Assembly (NCBI GenBank): GCA_950295325.1
Contig: OX485806.1
Coordinates: 47,425,169 to 47,489,168, forward strand
Source of the DNA: Polytrichum commune
Lineage: Eukaryota; Streptophyta; Polytrichopsida; Polytrichales; Polytrichaceae
Length of the DNA stretch: 64,000 bases
Reading direction: 5' to 3'
A program made the translations under genes and the position numbers. Positions 46,146 through 55,467 of this stretch are shown piece by piece. The notes under the pieces were generated by a model. The model was given only the letters and a program-made list of their open reading frames with translations. It ran no database searches and was not told the DNA's origin. Positions within the stretch are counted from its first letter, which is position 1. Each line of letters begins with the position of its first letter.

Positions 46146-47341
46146 GAGGCCTCGGATCCGAGGCCTCATTCACAAACTAGTTTTCATACTCAAAACAAAC
46201 CAAAGTGCCTCATTTGTACACTTGTTTTGGAACACATAAAAGAGGCCTCGGATCCGAGGCCTCATTCACAAACTAGTTTACATCCTCAAAACAAACCAAA
46301 GTGCCTCATCCGTACACATGTTTTGGAACACATAAAAGAGGCCTCGGATCCGAGGCCTCATTCACAAACTAGTTTACATACTCAAAACAAACCAAAGTGT
46401 CTCATCCGTACACTTGTTTTGGAACACATAAAAGAGGCCTCGGATCCGAGGCCTCATTCACAAACTAGTTTACATCCTCAAAACAAACCAAAGTGCCTCA
46501 TCCGTACACATGTTTTGGAACACATAAAAGAGGCCTCGGATCCGAGGCCTCATTCACAAACTAGTTTACATACTCAAAACAAACCAAAGTGTCTCATCCG
46601 TACACTTGTTTTGGAACACATAAAAGAGGCCTCGGATCCGAGGCCTCATTCACAAACTAGTTTACATACTCAAAACAAACCAAAGTGCCTATTCCGTACA
46701 CTTGTTTTGGAACACATAAAAGAGGCCTCGGATCCAAGGCCTCATTCACAAACTAGTTTACATACTCAAAACAAACCAAAGTGCCTCTTCCGTACACTTG
46801 TTTTGGAACACATAAAAGAGGCCTCGGATCCGAGGCCTCATTCACAAACTAGTTTTCATACTCAAAACAAACCAAAGTGCCTCATTTGTACACTTGTTTT
46901 GGAACACATAAAAGAGGCCTCGGATCCGAGGCCTCATTCACAAACTAGTTTACATACTCAAAACAAACCAAAGTGTCTCATCCGTACACTTGTTTGGGAA
47001 CACATAAAAGAGGCCTCGGATCCGAGGCCTCATTCACAAACTAGTTTACATACTCAAAACAAACCAAAGTGCCTATTCCGTACACTTGTTTTGGAACACA
47101 TAAAAGAGGCCTCGGATCCAAGGCCTCATTCACAAACTAGTTTACATACTCAAAACAAACCAAAGTGCCTATTCCGTACACTTGTTTTGGAACACATAAA
47201 AGAGGCCTCGGATCCGAGGCCTCATTCACAAACTAGTTCACATCCTCAAAAACAAGCAAAGTGCCTCATTCATACAAGTTATACTTTGAATCAAAAAACC
47301 TCAAGTGGCCTCGACCGAGAGGCCTCGGATCCGAGGCCTCA
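46146..47341. repeat. Palindrome array zone 2 (96-bp unit)
   Basis: Twelve units at exactly 96-bp steps from 46146, then one irregular copy at 47320. The spacer is CATTCACAAACTAG ... CAAACCAAAGTGCCTC ... TTGTTTTGGAACACATAAAA. Because 96 is divisible by 3, a spurious 456-codon ORF (46131-47501) is open through it. Alternating spacer variants suggest expansion by blocks of two or more units. Confidence 0.95.
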
Positions 47342-47419
47342 CACACAAACTAGTTTACATACTCAGAACCAACCAAAGTGTCTCATAAAGACATGCCTAA
47401 CCAAGTTACTTGTTACATG

Positions 47420-47442
47420 GCCCACGGGCGTTCACCCGTGGG
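47420..47442. other. CCCACGGGCG-TT-CACCCGTGGG inverted repeat, copy 3
   Basis: The same motif as near 45099, with one arm mismatch. It marks the border between zones 2 and 3. Confidence 0.8.
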
Positions 47443-47519
47443 GCACAAGGCAGAGAGCAAGGAATCAAAAATGGAAGAAAGTTGACATTCCATTAGTTTG
47501 AGAAATCAAGAACCTCACC

Positions 47520-49215
47520 TCTCTCAAAACCCTACCTCTCACATACTCAAACTTACACAAATATGAGGCCTCGGATCCGAGGCCTCTTTCCCTAGCTCTT
47601 TCTTATGCACTACACAAAACAAGACAAGGCCGAGAGCAATTGATGTGCACATAACATTTTGATTTTTCAAGCACAAACCTACCCACAAATAAGAGGCCTC
47701 GGATCCGAGGCCTCTTCCTATGGCTCCCACTTATGCACTACACAATAGAAGAAATGGCCGAGAGCAAGAAATCAAGAAAGCAAGAAAGTTGACATTCCAT
47801 TAGTTTGAGAAATCAAGAACCTCGCCTCTCTCAAAACCCTACCTCTCACATACTCAAACTTACACAAATAAGAGGCCTCGGATCCGAGGCCTCTTCCCCG
47901 AGCTCCTTCTTATGCACTATACAAAACGAGACAAGGCCGAGAGCAATCGATGTGGACATAACATTTTGATTTTTCAAGCACAAACCTACCCACAAATAAG
48001 AGGCCTCGGATCCGAGGCCTCTTCCTATGGCTCCCACTTATGCACTACACAATAGAAGAAATGGCCGAGAGCAAGGAATCAAGAAAGCAAGAAAGTCGAC
48101 ATTCCATTTGTTTGAGAAATCAAGAACCTCGCCTCTCTCAAAACCCTACCTTTCACATACTCAAACTTACACAAATATGAGGCCTCGGATCCGAGGCCTC
48201 TTCCCCTAGCTCGTTCTTGTGCACTACACAAAATGAGACAAGGCCGAGAGCAATTGATGTGCACATAACATTTTGATTTTTCAAGCACAAACCTACCCAC
48301 AAATAAGAGGCCTCGGATCCGAGGCCTCTTCCTATGGCTCCCACTTATGCACTACACAATAGAAGAAATGGCCGAGAGCAATGAATCAAGAAAGCAAGAA
48401 AGTTGACATTCCATTAGTTTGAGAAATCAAGAACCTCACCTCTTTCAAAACCCTACCTCTCACATATTCAAACTTACACAAATATGAGGCCTCGGATCCG
48501 AGGCCTCTTCCCCTAGCTCTTTCTTATGCACTACACAAAACAAGACAAGGCCGAGAGCAATAGATGTGCACATAACATTTTGATTTTTCAAGGACAAACC
48601 TACCCACAAATAAAAGGCCTCGGATCCGAGGCCTCTTCCTATGGCTCCCACTTATGCACTACACAATAGAAGAAACGGCCGAGAGCAAGGCATCAAGAAA
48701 GCAAGAAAGTTGACATTCCATTAGGTTGAGAAATCAAGAACCTCACCTCTTTCAAAACCCTACCTTTCACATACTCAAACTTACACAAATATGAGGCCTC
48801 GGATCCGAGGCCTCTTGCCCTAGCTCGTTCTTGTGCACTACACAAAACGAGCCAAGGCCAAGAGCAATTGATGTGCACATAACATTTTGATTTTTCAAGC
48901 ACAAACCTACCCACAAATAAGAGGCCTCGGATCCGAGGCCTCTTCCTATGGCTCCCACTTATGCACTACACAATAGAAGAAATGGCCGAGAGCAAGGAAT
49001 CAAGAAAGCAAGAAAGTCGACATTCCATTTGTTTGAGAAATCAAGAACCTCGCCTCTCTCAAAACCCTACCTTTCACATACTCAAACTTACACAAATATG
49101 AGGCCTCGGATCCGAGGCCTCTTCCCCTAGCTCGTTCTTGTGCACTACACAAAATGAGCCAAGGCCGAGAGCAATTGATGTGCACATAACATTTTGATTC
49201 TTCAAGCACAAACAT
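47520..49215. repeat. Palindrome array zone 3 (307-bp unit, two palindromes each)
   Basis: Units repeat every 307 bp from about 47562 to 49119, about 5.5 units. Each has one palindrome after CTTACACAAATAT and one after CCTACCCACAAATAA. The spacers carry AAGGCCGAGAGCA and GACATTCCATTAG as in zone 1, so zones 1 and 3 share ancestry. Units differ by only a few percent. Confidence 0.95.
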
Positions 49216-49311
49216 ACCTTTCCTGACATGTTCCTAAACCCAAATCAGGACAAGGCCGAAAGCAAGTCAAGCTGATATTCCAAATACTATGAGAAATCAA
49301 GGTGATAGAAA

Positions 49312-50310
49312 TTAAGCAAAAACGTTGGCGAACATAGCTTGGCCGAGATCCCGACACCTTACCAGAATTTGGAGTATGCCCTCCACTGAAGCCCCTATAT
49401 TGGCGCCACTATCTTCCGAGGTCCCGTCCTCTGTCGGCGTTATTGGAGTGCTTCTCGAATCTCCGAGGTTTATTTGCGCCATTCCTCTCCCGCGGCCACG
49501 CCCTCGCCTTGATGTTTGTTGTGTTCCGCCCGCCTTGCTTCGCTGAAATCTTGAAGCAGGGGTCACAACATCCACACTTAGGGTTTCTGCGCATGGGTCT
49601 CCTCCTTCAGCTCTTTCGCGGCCTCCCAACAAATTTGATTTCAGATCTTCCTTTGCCGCTTTCCTCTTGGACGCCTTCATTTTTTCTCTAGCTTGAATCG
49701 TTGGTTGTCCCGACATCGGTTCTCGCTCTTCTAACGCCTTCTCAATTTGTTGTGCTACCTCCTTGTTGTCCTTTTCGTAGATATTTCCACTATCTCCACT
49801 CCCCCCTTCTTCCTATATTTAAGATAAAACAATGTTTATAACAATGATGACAAACCATAATATCTAAAAGAAAAGTTGTTTCACAGTTGAATATGTTCTA
49901 CCATTTTTATTATGTGCTCAAACAACTGAATATATGGAGAACCCGAAGAATACGTACGACACTTGTAGAGTTTGTCTCTTCGCGTGAGTCCTCTTGGATG
50001 ATGTCGTTTCCCAACTCCTCCACTTCTGCCATTGGTTGCGCTTTACTTCCGTCCGCCTCTTCTACAATCGGTGATAAATGAAAAGGCCGAATCCCACAGT
50101 CTAGCCTCCACGAAGGTTCCGCAGGTCCTTTATGCTTTGGCTCAAATCCTCGGGCATCCCACGGCCCTCGATTGGCGCTTTCCTTGCCTGTGACTTTTGT
50201 GTCCTCACTGTCTTTCTCTTCTTATCAGTGTAATGTGTAGACGATCGCCTCCTCTTCTTTTTCTTAGATGGTTCCGTTGTCGGAGGTTGTGAATTGCCTA
50301 TTTCCTTCAT
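49312..50310 (-). CDS. Basic, RG-rich nuclear-type protein, probably three exons
   Basis: The first exon starts at 50310 (MKEIGNSQPP) and has a strong nuclear-localisation stretch, SKKKKRRRSSTHYTDKKRK. The middle exon ends at 49958 (donor GTACGTAT). The last exon, 49312-49812, starts after an AG at 49813-49814 and encodes an acidic then basic helix (IEKALEEREP ... REKMKASKRKAAKED), a TSRRGRGRGRGMAQ block like an AT-hook or RGG segment, and a short hydrophobic end. The junction between exons 1 and 2 is unclear: a TAG at the end of the first frame (50101) needs a weak donor or marks damage. It starts about 320 bases from the divergent transposase start. I recognise no family. A DNA- or RNA-binding accessory protein is a guess. 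Confidence 0.5.
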
Positions 50311-50629
50311 GTGTTCAACCCTCCCGCAATTCAGACCTATTCGCTCTATTTCCTTTCCACAACCTCACCACATCAAACTCACACATTGGAAATAAAGTGA
50401 GCAATCGCATTCTTTTCAATATATAATTGCAATACCTCCCGATGGGAGGCGCGCTTTACTATCTGACAACCATCTTTGTAATTAGGGGTATCTTTTTTTA
50501 GGATGCCTGATAGTTTTGTCTCCTTCCTAATATTCATGCGTATTTGTTTATAACTTCATCATCATCACCATTCTCCTTCTCTATGCATCTTTGCATCTTT
50601 GTTCCTTCACGTTTGCTTTCTCTGCCTTC
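50311..50629. promoter_or_regulatory. Divergent intergenic region between the two transposon genes
   Basis: About 320 bases separate the minus-strand basic-protein gene and the plus-strand transposase, so they probably share a bidirectional promoter. The stretch CAATATATAATTGC near 50417 is TATA-like. No other element is clear. Confidence 0.45.
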
Positions 50630-52754
50630 ATGGCTTCCACCTCAATTCTTCCTCCCGTCTCTGAGATGGCCGAACTTCGTTCACATGGCATCGGGGTCCC
50701 TATTATATTCCCCATTGGTGCACAAGGTATTGTTGTTGTCTCGGAGCTTCATCTTAGCATTAGGTTCTCTTTGAAAGCTAGTACAATATGGGTAGAGCGT
50801 GAGATCTACCATCCTGATACTGGATTGCTCGTTCATACCTTCCATGAGACCTCCAAGGTAACTGACAATGGCAATGTAGTGTGGGAGCTTGGCGCGGGAA
50901 AGTATAGGGTTTGTGGCTGGCCAGATTCTCAGATGGGAGTGTCAACAGAAATCCTTCCTCCTCTTCGATCATCCACTGTTGCCTTTAGCACACCCCCGAT
51001 AATAAGCGTCAAGACCGAGCCTGGCGTAGACAACGTTATAGACTTGTCTGATTCTTCGAGTGAAGATGTACCAGTGCATAAGGTTGCTGTCCATGATTCC
51101 CCTCATTTGTTTCCCTTTGCATCCTACGTAACGCCTTCTCCATCTAGCTCTGTCCCTTCAACTACTTCGGTCCCTACATCTAAACCTCCTCAAACTATTG
51201 TTCAATGTCTTCGTCGTCTTGGCTCTATGCCCGGTAGTAAGAACGTCCTCAAGAAAATAGATTACGATAAAATCAAAATCCAAGAAGTTAATCACCTTCC
51301 CCCTCGTTTCGATGGCACCCAGTTATTTGTCCTCCCTGCAGCAGAAGTCTCTTCATCTCAAAACCAGGGCCAAGTCGTTGGACGGCATGGACAAGCAATA
51401 TGATGGCCATGTTTGGACTAAGACTCAAACCACCAACATTACAAACGACGTTGGCCTTGCATTTCGTTCCTCTACATGTGTTGACCATCTCCAATGCCAA
51501 AACCCGACTTGTGATTACCTTCAACACGCCCATCGTACCTCTAAGGTCAATGACACAGAATTTGAAGGTTTCACTAAAGATCCTTTCCCTCTCTCTGGCA
51601 TTGTGCCATCCGGATCTACTCTTGTCTGCAGGATTTGTAAAGAGCCTCCCAAATGCATTGCACTATGCGAGGCCAAAATCTTCTACGTCCATGGGAAGGA
51701 GTCATCCCAAAGAGCCTGCATTCATCTCGGTTCTCATCAACATCCAGTGAAGGTTGGAGACTGCAGAGACAGTCGGAAGCGTATCAATGCACTTCTTGAG
51801 GAGCACATTGAACGTACGCCTCAAGCCACCCACAGCAAGATCGTCCTTGAAGCTAGCAAGGACATTGTTGGTGAGTTTCTCCTTTCTGGCGATAATGACA
51901 CACACCGTCTCTTCTCTTTAAAAGAGCTTGAACCTGTTTTTGAGAGCTGTAGAGAGTTGAATTCCCCAAACCTTCGCTCTAAGGTTACCTCTTTCAAATA
52001 TTTGCGGAGGTTTGGTGTTATGGATGGCATCGCGAAGCTCCGAGGCGTTAGCAATTGGGCCTACGTCCAACGGAACCAATTCCCATGACAAGGTGACGAT
52101 ACAGACAAGGTGTTCGTCTTTAAGATGTCGGAGGTTGGTCCTGGAAGTGGAGTGGATTTGGTTCGTCGGATGCAACCGGGTGGGGACCTGGAGAACGCGT
52201 GGATGATGTCCGATCACGTGAAGCGGGTCAAAGGGTGGACCACCATGGCCGCTCATGTGTACGATGGGACTTATCAACGGGTCATGACCATTTCATGTTG
52301 TGATTTCCAATCGGAGGATAAGGATGCCCAAGTTCTCTTCTGGCAGAACCTCAACCACGTCATGGCCCGACACGGTATTCCACATCCAAACTTTATAGGC
52401 TTCATGGCGGACAGTGCCCAAGCCAATTGGAACGCTGTTCGCATTGTGTATGGTTCAGGGGATCCCAAAGTTCCAATGGAGGGTCGTGAGCGCACTTGTT
52501 TTTTCCATTGGAAACAATCGCTCGAAAAACATACGAAATCGTATATAAAGCATGAATTACAAGACCAACATAGACATCTTTGCCTTCAATATCGAAATGC
52601 GTCATCTATGGAAGAGGCTGAGACTAGGTACCTAGCTATCAAGGCTTGGTGGGCGTCATCGAATTGTACAAGTGAGGACGGTCTCAAGCATCTTCAGCTC
52701 TGGCTTGCTTTTTGGCACTTCCGCTACCTTCAATGGGGTGGTTTCATGGAACTG

Positions 52755-52845
52755 GTACATCTCCTTTATAATTCATTATTGGTTTTTCTTGGATTCGATT
52801 TCCTCTCTCTGTACATTTATATTAATACTTGATTTCTCCAATCAG
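52755..52845 (+). other. Intron in the transposase gene
   Basis: GTACAT ... CCAATCAG, 91 bp, pyrimidine-rich before the acceptor. Removing it joins GGFMEL to EKVLTQDQLAE in phase 0. Confidence 0.8.
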
Positions 52846-54087
52846 GAAAAGGTTTTAACCCAAGACCAATTGGCCGAGATGCCGTCGTGCAATCTTGCGG
52901 AGTCCGTCCACAACAAGTGGCTTCAAGCCTCCGGCAACAAGGGTGGAGATCTATACGTGGCTACGGTTGACGACTACATTCGCGCCTTCTTACAAGTTGT
53001 TGCATACTACCAGTTCCTTAAAGGTGGAATTGGCGGAGATGGTCCAAGCAAAGAAGAACTAAAGCTCAGGGGTGCTCAACGTCGAGCTCAGCGTACTGGC
53101 GACCCCACAGTGTTGCAGAAGGTCTTGCTTGACATGTCCGGTGGGGAAGAATTTTGCACTCGCGATCCACACCTTGAGGGCGCCGAGGTGTTTGGATCGC
53201 AGAAGCGAAGACCAGACACTCCAATTGGTGATGATGGCGAGACCCACCGCCCCGATACCGTGAACTTCTCTCGCCCTCCCCCCGGTAAGCGTGTCACTCG
53301 ATCTCAACCAGAAACACTACCCACTATCATTGAGGAGTCTTCCCCCTCTGTACAAGAGGTTCAAGTGCCTTCACCTGCAGGACTTGGTTTCCAGCGTGTC
53401 GCTGCCGTGCAAGAAACCAAAGTAGATGTCTCTCTTTGGCATATTGCCCGCATACCCTATACGTCTGGGAAGTCTTGTTGGGCTAATCATGCGGGCACGA
53501 AGAAAAAGTGCACCGCAAGAATCGTCACTAATAATAAGAGCGTCCCTGCGCCGACCTACACCGGTATGTGGCATCATTACAAACTCCAATCTATGAAGCG
53601 CACGGACTTTGTCTTTTGCCCAGACGACATTGAGCGTTGCATGAAGGGCCCTCGTCGGAAATGGGTCATGCAGTTCTCTGCTGATGACCAAAAGCCTCCT
53701 ATTCCCCCAATCTGGCCCGTGAAGATTGGTACCAACCTCACCCGCTCGGAGATCTTCGCCCTTGAGAACACAGGTTTTCAACTCCCACCAAAGGAGTGCA
53801 TCACACCGACTCAACTCTTCACCAACTCTGCTCCCCCGCTGGATATGTCTGGAATCCGTGTTCGAGAAAACCCCGACATGATCCCTCCGACAAGATTGTC
53901 CAAGCTTGTTCGGCGATCCAGCAACGCACCTTCGGCAAAGCAGAGGCAGATGGTGGCCTCTGCTGAAGCTATGCATGGTACCGTTCTGAAGTTAACTATG
54001 ATCCCTCAACCGGGATTTGGTTGCATTATCACACTGCAATCCAAATCAGAACCCCAACCACCGATCTACCAAGTGACAGTCAGTTCT

Positions 54088-54190
54088 CTTCCAGAGTGCA
54101 ACTGCACATACTTCTTGAATATGATTTCCAAGTTCAGCCGCAAACGAAATTCTTATCTGAATTGTAAGCATTTGTATTACATTTTCATCA
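54088..54190 (+). other. SWIM zinc-finger coding segment
   Basis: C-x-C followed by about 22 residues, then C-x-H (ECNCTYF ... NCKHLYY). SWIM fingers sit C-terminal to the catalytic core in many plant Mutator-like transposases. Confidence 0.75.
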
Positions 54191-54515
54191 AGGTTTCTAA
54201 TTTGGATGCGGAAGTGGATTTGTTCATTCACGCCCCGACATTTAGCTTCAACGAAGTCAAACTCATCCTCGAAGGGGGTCTTTTGATAAAGTCTACTTCT
54301 TAGGATTTATCTCAGCCTAGCAGTACTTTGGGCTATGATATACGTATCCATTTCTGGACCTCTTGCAAAGCAATAATTGATTGATATAATAAAGGTATAA
54401 TCTCAATGATTATTTTTATTTGCTTCAAAATTTTGTATTACAATACTTCCTATGTCTATCAACTCTATTTCCGTTTTGCATACTTCTTAGATAATTGCGA
54501 GGGAGGTGGATCCGG

Positions 54516-54973
54516 TCAAAGCAAATCCATATAAGAAACTGTCTTATCTCTCTTTCGATCCTTCAGCGGAAGATGATGCGGCGTCATTCCTCTCATCCGT
54601 TCGCGAAATGAAAAAGACTTCAAAGATTCCCCTTCCACCTTCACCTCCTCCTCCGTTTCGTTCGATTTGTCTTCATCCAAATCAGCATCCTTCTCCGGCA
54701 CATCTTCCTGCCTTTTTTTTTTTTTCTCATATTTTTTTGCTCCTCCCGCACCCTCCACCTCCATGCTTGTGTAGACTGCGAAAATGGAGTCAGCTCGTAG
54801 TCATCACTACTTCGATTTCCAGCAGCAAACTCAAATTCCGGCGATGGATTAACCGGAATATGAGGATCTGCTAGACTTCTAATTTCCTTATCCCATCCTA
54901 ATCCAGCAAACATGTCTCTCTCATCTCCCATTGTGTGCAACTGTATATATAATGATGTTGGGTATGAGTCCAA
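54516..54973 (-). pseudogene. Small right-end ORF, frameshifted, charged
   Basis: The front frame (54973 leftward; likely start at 54931, MGDERDMFAGLGWDKEI) and the back frame (ending EEVKVEGESLKSFSF ... SYMDLL) overlap around an A/T homopolymer at about 54715-54735, where a frameshift probably occurred. The joined product would be about 130-140 residues, acidic at both ends with a basic KKYEKKKKRQ middle. It converges on the transposase gene. No family recognised. Confidence 0.4.
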
Positions 54974-55261
54974 TTTATAATCTATTCGGCCACAAACGAT
55001 AATTGCTAAAGTCTAAGCTATAGAATAGACTCACATATAAGACAAAGAGAAAAGTGATGAATAAAAACCAAGCAAGTTTATTATTTTGATTCCTTTGTAT
55101 TTTGATTGACTCATTTTTCAATTATACCAATCTCAAAAAATCCATTTTCATTGATTTTTTCTTGTAGTCATCCTTGGTTTTAATAATTCAACCACCTCAC
55201 GGTTTCCAAACTTAATGAGACCATTTCAAATTCAAGGTTTTATTTTATTTTATGACCTATA

Positions 55262-55457
55262 CATCCCACGGAAATAGGTCCAATTTTTTACTATTATTGT
55301 CAGATTCTGGTATATTCTTGGTATATTCTTGGTATATTCTTGGGTATTTTGAAATATCCGAATTTTAGTCTGACAAGTTTACTATTTTTATTTCCTCTAC
55401 GCTCTCCGCTCTCCAAATCTCCGCTCTCCGCTCTACGCTGACATACAAGTGTCGTCC
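55262..55457 (-). repeat. Right terminal inverted repeat and subterminal repeats
   Basis: It includes the 20-bp exact match at 55420-55439, a second partial copy of the same CTCTACGCTCTCCGCTCTCC theme at about 55396-55415, three direct repeats of TTGGTATATTC at about 55309-55343, and the subterminal match at 55266-55278. Confidence 0.75.
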
Positions 55458-55467
55458 AGCTCTACAC
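55458..55467 (+). repeat. Right target-site duplication of the large transposon
   Basis: AGCTCTACAC, identical to 38863-38872. Confidence 0.65.

Larger units (their letters stand above)
43989..49119. repeat. Palindrome array, about 37 copies of a 20-22 bp perfect palindrome
   Basis: The core AGGCCTCGGATCCGAGGCCT, usually with G before and C after, recurs throughout. There are three zones: about 127-bp spacing (43989-44646, six copies), 96-bp spacing (46146-47222, twelve copies) and a 307-bp unit carrying two copies (47562-49119). Scattered copies lie at 45178, 45308, 45680, 45778, 46052 and 47320. Spacers differ between zones, but the palindrome is retained. Some copies carry one CG-to-CA change (44369, 46722, 47106). 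It lies between the 5' end of the ParB/methylase-like gene and the 3' end of the next gene. Long ORFs across it are artefacts of the repeat. Confidence 0.95.
50630..54303 (+). pseudogene. Mutator-like transposase with SWIM finger, inactivated
   Basis: Start at the ATG 50630 (MASTSILPPVSEMAEL); two exons, 50630-52754 and 52846-54303, joined in phase 0 across a 91-bp GT-AG intron. The total is about 1190 codons. In order: a Ser/Pro-rich N-terminus with VKTEP and VIDLSDSSSED; a Cys/His-rich region (LQCQNPTCDYLQHAHR, LVCRICKEPPKC); a DDE-type core with YDGTYQRVMTISCCD, FMADSAQANWNAV and CFFHWKQSLEKH (the C-x2-H seen in Mutator-like transposases); and a C-terminal SWIM finger CNCTYF ... LNCKHLYYIF at about 54095-54180. 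A frameshift lies near 51350-51365 (the frame moves by one), and an in-frame TGA lies at 52086-52088. It would cut and paste the element in the nucleus. Confidence 0.8.
38873..55457. mobile_element. 16.6-kb Mutator-like DNA transposon carrying a ParB/methylase-like gene and palindrome array
   Basis: The ends are inverted repeats. AGCGTAGAGCGGAGAGCGGA at 38891-38910 is exactly inverted at 55420-55439, similarity continues outward to GG at each tip, and a subterminal CCTATTTCCGTGG (38950-38962) is inverted at 55266-55278. A 10-bp direct repeat AGCTCTACAC flanks the element (38863-38872, 55458-55467), close to the 9-bp duplication of Mutator-like elements. The interior encodes a transposase of that type (50630-54303). 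Other cargo is a minus-strand 11-exon gene, a 5-kb palindrome array, a short basic-protein gene and a right-end ORF. The coding parts are damaged. The exact tips could shift by a base or two. Confidence 0.8.

Noticed and set aside
46131..47501. A 456-codon open frame with a repeated 32-residue unit (EASDPRP...)
   Set aside because: The 96-bp repeat unit is a multiple of three, so any stop-free phase stays open. The repeat continues outside the frame with other periods, and no start or regulatory context is present. Treated as a repeat, not a protein.
43989..49119. CRISPR-like array of palindromic repeats
   Set aside because: Spacers are themselves repeated, periods differ between zones, there are no cas genes, and the surroundings are eukaryotic with introns.
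49325..49691. Plus-strand ORFs opposite the basic-protein gene
   Set aside because: They are antisense shadows of the minus-strand exon 49312-49812, which has splice sites and coherent composition.
53371..53976. 201-codon minus-strand frame inside the transposase
   Set aside because: Antisense shadow of transposase exon 2. No independent support.
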